From JAHHTP01 sp964587555 (GTDB lineage Bacteria > Bacillota > Clostridia > Oscillospirales > Ruminococcaceae): a stretch of 24,859 nt of DNA. Shown here piece by piece: positions 21,633 through 24,859 of the stretch (position 1 is the stretch's first letter; every line of letters starts with the position of its first letter). The notes under the pieces were generated by a model, which saw only the letters and a list, made by a program, of their open reading frames with translations, was not told the origin of the DNA and made no database searches. Both the position numbers and the translations under genes were made by a program. The stretch covers positions 1 to 24,859 of the forward strand of contig CAZPLR010000031.1 in assembly GCA_964587555.1 (NCBI GenBank), in the 5' to 3' direction.

Positions 21633-22549
21633 GGGAAAGAATAAAGCGTTTTTTTGCGGCAGCGCTTTCGCTTGTTATGACGTTTGCGCTGACCGAAGCG
21701 GCGTTTGCCGCGCCGCCGCCAAAAAGGACGACGGTTACATACAGTTCCAGCATTGACGCTTCTGCCGACGAGCCGGCAGAGGAGTATTGGACAGTCAAGA
21801 GCAGCACAGGGCAGACCGTTCGGGATACGGTTTATAACATCCTCTGTATGGTGACGGAAGCGGAGGTTGGCAGCGGCTTTGAAAAAGAGGCGATCAAGGC
21901 GCAGGCAGTCGCCGCTCACTCCTACCTGCTTTATCACATCAGCCGCGGAGAAATCCCTTCCTGTCCGCTCAAGACGCCGGAAACACGGGTTAAGGAAGCG
22001 GTCGCCGAGGTGCTGGACGAGGTTATCTACTGCGACGGCAAGGTGATAGAGGCGGTCTATTCCCGCAGTTCCGGCGGCGGCACGCAGTCGAGCGCCGATT
22101 ATTGGGGCGGGGTCTGCTCCTATCTCCAGCCGGTGGACAGCCCGTATGATATCGAATATTTTACCCGCACGGTGACGGCGGATTACGCCGCCGAATGGTA
22201 TCCGGAGTCTACCTTTCCAGAGGACAAAAACGATTGGTTCGAGGTGGTGGAGCGTAACTCGACCGGCTTTGCGTTAAAGGTGCGCGCCGGGGATCAGGTG
22301 TTGAGCGGAATCAGCTTTACCAGCACAAAGCACCTTTGGATGAAGAGCAATAAGATCACCGATATTGCCTATGACAAGGCGACGGATAGCTTTACCTTTA
22401 CGGTCGCGGGCTATGGACACGGCGTGGGGCTTTCGCAGATCGGTGCCAACGGCTACGCAAAATATGAGGGCAGGGACTACGAATGGATCCTAAAGCACTA
22501 TTATACCGGTGTAACGATTTATAATTTAAAAACCAAAACGGAGAGATAG
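21629..22549 (+). CDS. SpoIID/LytB-domain peptidoglycan lytic protein
   Basis: This 306-residue exported protein has a basic N-terminus, a hydrophobic core (residues 8-22) and a possible AFA cleavage site after residue 27. The SpoIID domain follows: VTEAEVGSGFEKEAIKAQAV, with Glu79 at the position of the catalytic Glu of SpoIID, then SYLLYHISRG, SRSSGGGTQSS and the terminal GYGHGVGLSQIGANGYA. SpoIID is a lytic transglycosylase that trims denuded glycan during engulfment in sporulation. The protein could be SpoIID itself or a vegetative paralogue such as LytB. No sigma-E promoter was seen, since it overlaps cinA by four bases. A spore-forming lifestyle is suggested rather than proven. Confidence 0.9.
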   Translation: MRERIKRFFAAALSLVMTFALTEAAFAAPPPKRTTVTYSSSIDASADEPAEEYWTVKSSTGQTVRDTVYNILCMVTEAEVGSGFEKEAIKAQAVAAHSYLLYHISRGEIPSCPLKTPETRVKEAVAEVLDEVIYCDGKVIEAVYSRSSGGGTQSSADYWGGVCSYLQPVDSPYDIEYFTRTVTADYAAEWYPESTFPEDKNDWFEVVERNSTGFALKVRAGDQVLSGISFTSTKHLWMKSNKITDIAYDKATDSFTFTVAGYGHGVGLSQIGANGYAKYEGRDYEWILKHYYTGVTIYNLKTKTER

Positions 22550-22550
22550 G

Positions 22551-23669
22551 ATGCCGCCGATTTCCATTTTACTAAAGCCTGTCTCCTCCGCCTGCAACAT
22601 GCGCTGCCGCTACTGCTTTTATGCTGACGTAGCGCATTCGCGTAAGGTGGAAAGCTACGGCATGATGAGCCCTGATACAATCGAAACGATCATCCGCAAG
22701 GCGCTGCTTTACGCCGAGGGCTTTGCGAGCTTTGGCTTTCAGGGCGGCGAGCCGACGCTGGCAGGGCTTGCCTTTTTCCGAAACGTTGTTTCCCTGCAGG
22801 AGCGCTATAATGTCAACGGGGTTGAGATCAAGAACGCTTTGCAGACGAACGGGCTTTGTATTGACGACGAGTGGGCGGCGTTTTTTGCGGAGCATCATTT
22901 TTTGATCGGGCTTTCGCTCGACGGCAATCAAACCGTGCATGACCGCTATCGGTTTGACGCGGCGGGAAACGGCACCTTTGAGCGGGTGCTTGCAGCGGCA
23001 AACTGCCTAAAGGCGCACGGCGCGGCGTTTAATATCCTTTCTACGGTCAACGCCGACGTCGCAAAGAACGCGGAGAAGGTCTATCGCTTTTTCAAAAAGC
23101 AGGGCTTTCCTTATCTGCAATTCATCCCGTGCTTAGACGAGTTTTCCAACCTTTCGCACAGCAGCGAATATTCGCTGACACCGAAAGCATACGGGCAGTT
23201 TTTGTGCCGGCTGTTCGACCTTTGGTATGCGGATCTGTTCACGGCGCAGCCGGTAAGCATCCGCTATTTTGACAACCTTTTGAGTATGCTGCTGGGATAT
23301 CCGCCGGAAAGCTGCGGGATGAGCGGACGCTGTACCGGATACTTCATGATCGAAGCCGACGGCGGTGTTTATCCTTGCGACTTTTATGTCACCGACGCAT
23401 GGTATATGGGCAATATTTTAGAGCAGGATTGGGAAGATCTGCAAAAGAGCGAGAATGCAAAACGCTTTTTAGAAATTTCTAAGCAGGTTCACCCCGATTG
23501 CGCAAAATGCAGGCATTATGCGATCTGCCGCGGCGGCTGCCGCAGAAATCGTGAGCCGATCGATTTGACAGTTAATGGAAAGAATTACTTTTGCAGCGCG
23601 TTTTTGCGCTTTTTCGATGAGGCAATGCCGCGGCTGATTACCGCCGCAAGGCGGATTTCGCGGAGATAA
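22551..23669 (+). CDS. Anaerobic sulfatase-maturating radical SAM enzyme
   Basis: This 372-residue protein should oxidise a Cys or Ser of an arylsulfatase to the catalytic formylglycine without oxygen. The radical SAM cluster motif is Cys15, Cys19 and Cys22 (CNMRCRYC), numbered as I recall for the Clostridium perfringens anSME. FQGGEPTLAG binds SAM. The SPASM region carries two auxiliary clusters: CGMSGRC, then VYPCDFYVTD with Asp282 at the catalytic base position, then CAKCRHYAICRGGCRR and a final Cys. Similarity to that enzyme runs the full length. It starts one base after the SpoIID-like stop with GGAG upstream. No sulfatase is in the window, so its substrate is elsewhere or of another type. 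Confidence 0.93.
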   Translation: MPPISILLKPVSSACNMRCRYCFYADVAHSRKVESYGMMSPDTIETIIRKALLYAEGFASFGFQGGEPTLAGLAFFRNVVSLQERYNVNGVEIKNALQTNGLCIDDEWAAFFAEHHFLIGLSLDGNQTVHDRYRFDAAGNGTFERVLAAANCLKAHGAAFNILSTVNADVAKNAEKVYRFFKKQGFPYLQFIPCLDEFSNLSHSSEYSLTPKAYGQFLCRLFDLWYADLFTAQPVSIRYFDNLLSMLLGYPPESCGMSGRCTGYFMIEADGGVYPCDFYVTDAWYMGNILEQDWEDLQKSENAKRFLEISKQVHPDCAKCRHYAICRGGCRRNREPIDLTVNGKNYFCSAFLRFFDEAMPRLITAARRISRR

Positions 23670-23710
23670 GGGTTTTGATCCGAAAACGGAAAAATAAAGG
23701 AGGTTTTGGG

Positions 23711-24778
23711 ATGACTTGTATCACTTCCAGCCCGTTTTACAGCACAGACGGGAAAATTAAGGCGAAAAAATACGTTTTGGATAACGGCAGCGCACAGGTT
23801 GCTGTGAGCGATTACGGCGCGACGATCCTGTCGATTATTGTGCCGGACAAAAATGGCGTGCCGACCGACGTTGCGCTGGGCTTTGACACGCTCGACGGTT
23901 ATCTGGGGCAGACTGCCTATATCGGCGCGACGGTCGGGCGTTTTGCGAACCGCATCCGCAAGGGCAAATTCACGCTTGACGGGCGGGAATATGCGCTTTA
24001 CTGCAACGACGGCAATAACCATCTGCACGGCGGCAAGGTCGGCTATGATAAGCGGATCTGGACGGCTGAGATCGTTGACGGCATGACAGGGAAGGAATTA
24101 CAGCTTTCGATGGTCAGCCCTGATATGGACGAGGGATATCCGGGGCAGCTTTCGCTGAGCGTCACTTTTTCGTTGTCGAAGCAGAATGCGCTGACGCTGC
24201 GTTATAGCGCAGTGACCGACCGTAAGACGGTTGTCAATCTGACCAACCACTGCTACTATAATTTAAAAGGCTGTACGGCGGGGGATATCACCGATCATAC
24301 CGCATGGATCAACGCGAAATTCTATACGCTTGGCGACAGCGAGTCGATGCCGACCGGCGCGATTATTCCGGTCAAAGGCACGCCGATGGACTTTACCCAA
24401 CCGCATTTGATCGCGGAGCATATCGACGATTATGATTATGCGGATATTGCCTATGGGAAGGGCTATGACCATAATTTCATTATCGATAAAAAGGGAAATG
24501 CCGGTACGATTGAACCGGCGGCAGTGATATCCTCCGCGCAGAGCGGTATCACCATGAAGGTCTATACCAACCAGCCTGCAATGCAGTTTTACTGCGGCAC
24601 CTGTTTAAGTGTGCCGTATGCGGGCAAGGGCGGCAAGGTTTACGGCGCAAGAGACGGGCTTTGCTTAGAAACGCAGGTCTATCCGGACAGCCCAAATTTT
24701 GCGCACTTTACCAATGCGGTGCTGGAACCGGGCGAGCAATATCTGCACACCACAACCTATGCGTTTTCGGTGGAGTAA
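23711..24778 (+). CDS. galM: Aldose 1-epimerase (galactose mutarotase)
   Basis: This 355-residue enzyme interconverts alpha and beta anomers of galactose or glucose, supplying the alpha form to galactokinase. The motifs are complete: GRFANRI, NNHLHGG, NLTNHCYYNL with the catalytic acid His180, and LCLETQVYPDSPN with the catalytic base Glu320. There is no signal peptide, so it acts in the cytoplasm. The ATG at 23711 has AAAGGAGG seven bases upstream; an earlier in-frame start at 23675 has none. It lies 41 bp after the radical SAM gene and is probably in the same operon. With the two glycosidases nearby it fits handling of sugars released inside the cell. Confidence 0.95.
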   Translation: MTCITSSPFYSTDGKIKAKKYVLDNGSAQVAVSDYGATILSIIVPDKNGVPTDVALGFDTLDGYLGQTAYIGATVGRFANRIRKGKFTLDGREYALYCNDGNNHLHGGKVGYDKRIWTAEIVDGMTGKELQLSMVSPDMDEGYPGQLSLSVTFSLSKQNALTLRYSAVTDRKTVVNLTNHCYYNLKGCTAGDITDHTAWINAKFYTLGDSESMPTGAIIPVKGTPMDFTQPHLIAEHIDDYDYADIAYGKGYDHNFIIDKKGNAGTIEPAAVISSAQSGITMKVYTNQPAMQFYCGTCLSVPYAGKGGKVYGARDGLCLETQVYPDSPNFAHFTNAVLEPGEQYLHTTTYAFSVE

Positions 24779-24820
24779 GGCTTGACGTACATTATTTAAT
24801 GAAATGAGGAAGAAAACAAT

Positions 24821-24859
24821 ATGAAACGACAGCTACAAGGTATTGCTATCATTTTGCTC
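24821..24859 (+). CDS. Start of an unidentified gene (truncated by window end)
   Basis: An ATG at 24821 with GAGGA about ten bases upstream opens MKRQLQGIAIILL, a basic then hydrophobic start typical of a signal peptide or first membrane helix. Only 13 codons are visible, so nothing more can be said. Confidence 0.5.
   Translation, partial: MKRQLQGIAIILL

Overview
The window looks like a chromosomal segment of a strictly anaerobic, spore-forming Clostridia-type Bacillota, probably a gut Oscillospirales/Ruminococcaceae relative. The basis is near-consensus sigma-A promoters (TTGACA, 17 bp, TATAAT), strong purine-rich ribosome binding sites, a SpoIID-domain protein, an anaerobic sulfatase-maturase-type radical SAM enzyme, and glycosidases without export signals. 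This is inference from gene content; no search was run. A run of exactly 100 N (3878-3977) is a scaffold gap, so synteny across it is not proven.

Layout. 1-690: initiator tRNA with promoter and terminator, then decayed coding remnants. 690-2830 (minus): a well-expressed operon of an NADP-type zinc secondary alcohol dehydrogenase and a COG0523/CobW GTPase. 2941-3732 (minus): a SAM methyltransferase, followed by a long nested inverted repeat and the gap. 4026-5129: UDP-GlcNAc 2-epimerase. 5126-7500 is the accessory-looking part. It holds two copies of a modular dispersed repeat around (i) a small protein whose N-terminus resembles the PLMP/RRXRR segment of IscB-like proteins, with its own strong promoter and apparently an ATT start, and (ii) an Xre-type repressor divergent from two overlapping small genes, with a dyad operator between them. 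7492-10650: a large leaderless GH9-family glycosidase. 10704-12210: Rrf2 regulator, tRNA t6A dehydratase TcdA and a truncated flavin-binding protein. 12241-15330: copper homeostasis operon csoR-copA with a CopZ chaperone fused to CopA. 15344-20103 (minus): MATE transporter and an 1110-residue clan-A-like glycosidase. 20194-20266: a symmetric divergent promoter. 20337-24778: cinA, spoIID-like, anSME-like radical SAM, galM, then the start of another gene.

How the genes work together. The copper module is self-contained: the sensor's operator lies in the spacer of its own promoter, and the pump and chaperone are made from one mRNA. The alcohol dehydrogenase and COG0523 protein suggest zinc delivery to, or zinc-sparing control of, a zinc enzyme. 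Two intracellular glycosidases, a mutarotase and an anSME point to use of imported oligosaccharides or sulfated host glycans, but no sulfatase or sugar transporter is in the window.

The most promising material for something undescribed is 5437-6056 (PLMP-like orphan with structured leader) and 6196-7157 (repressor, operator and two small proteins).
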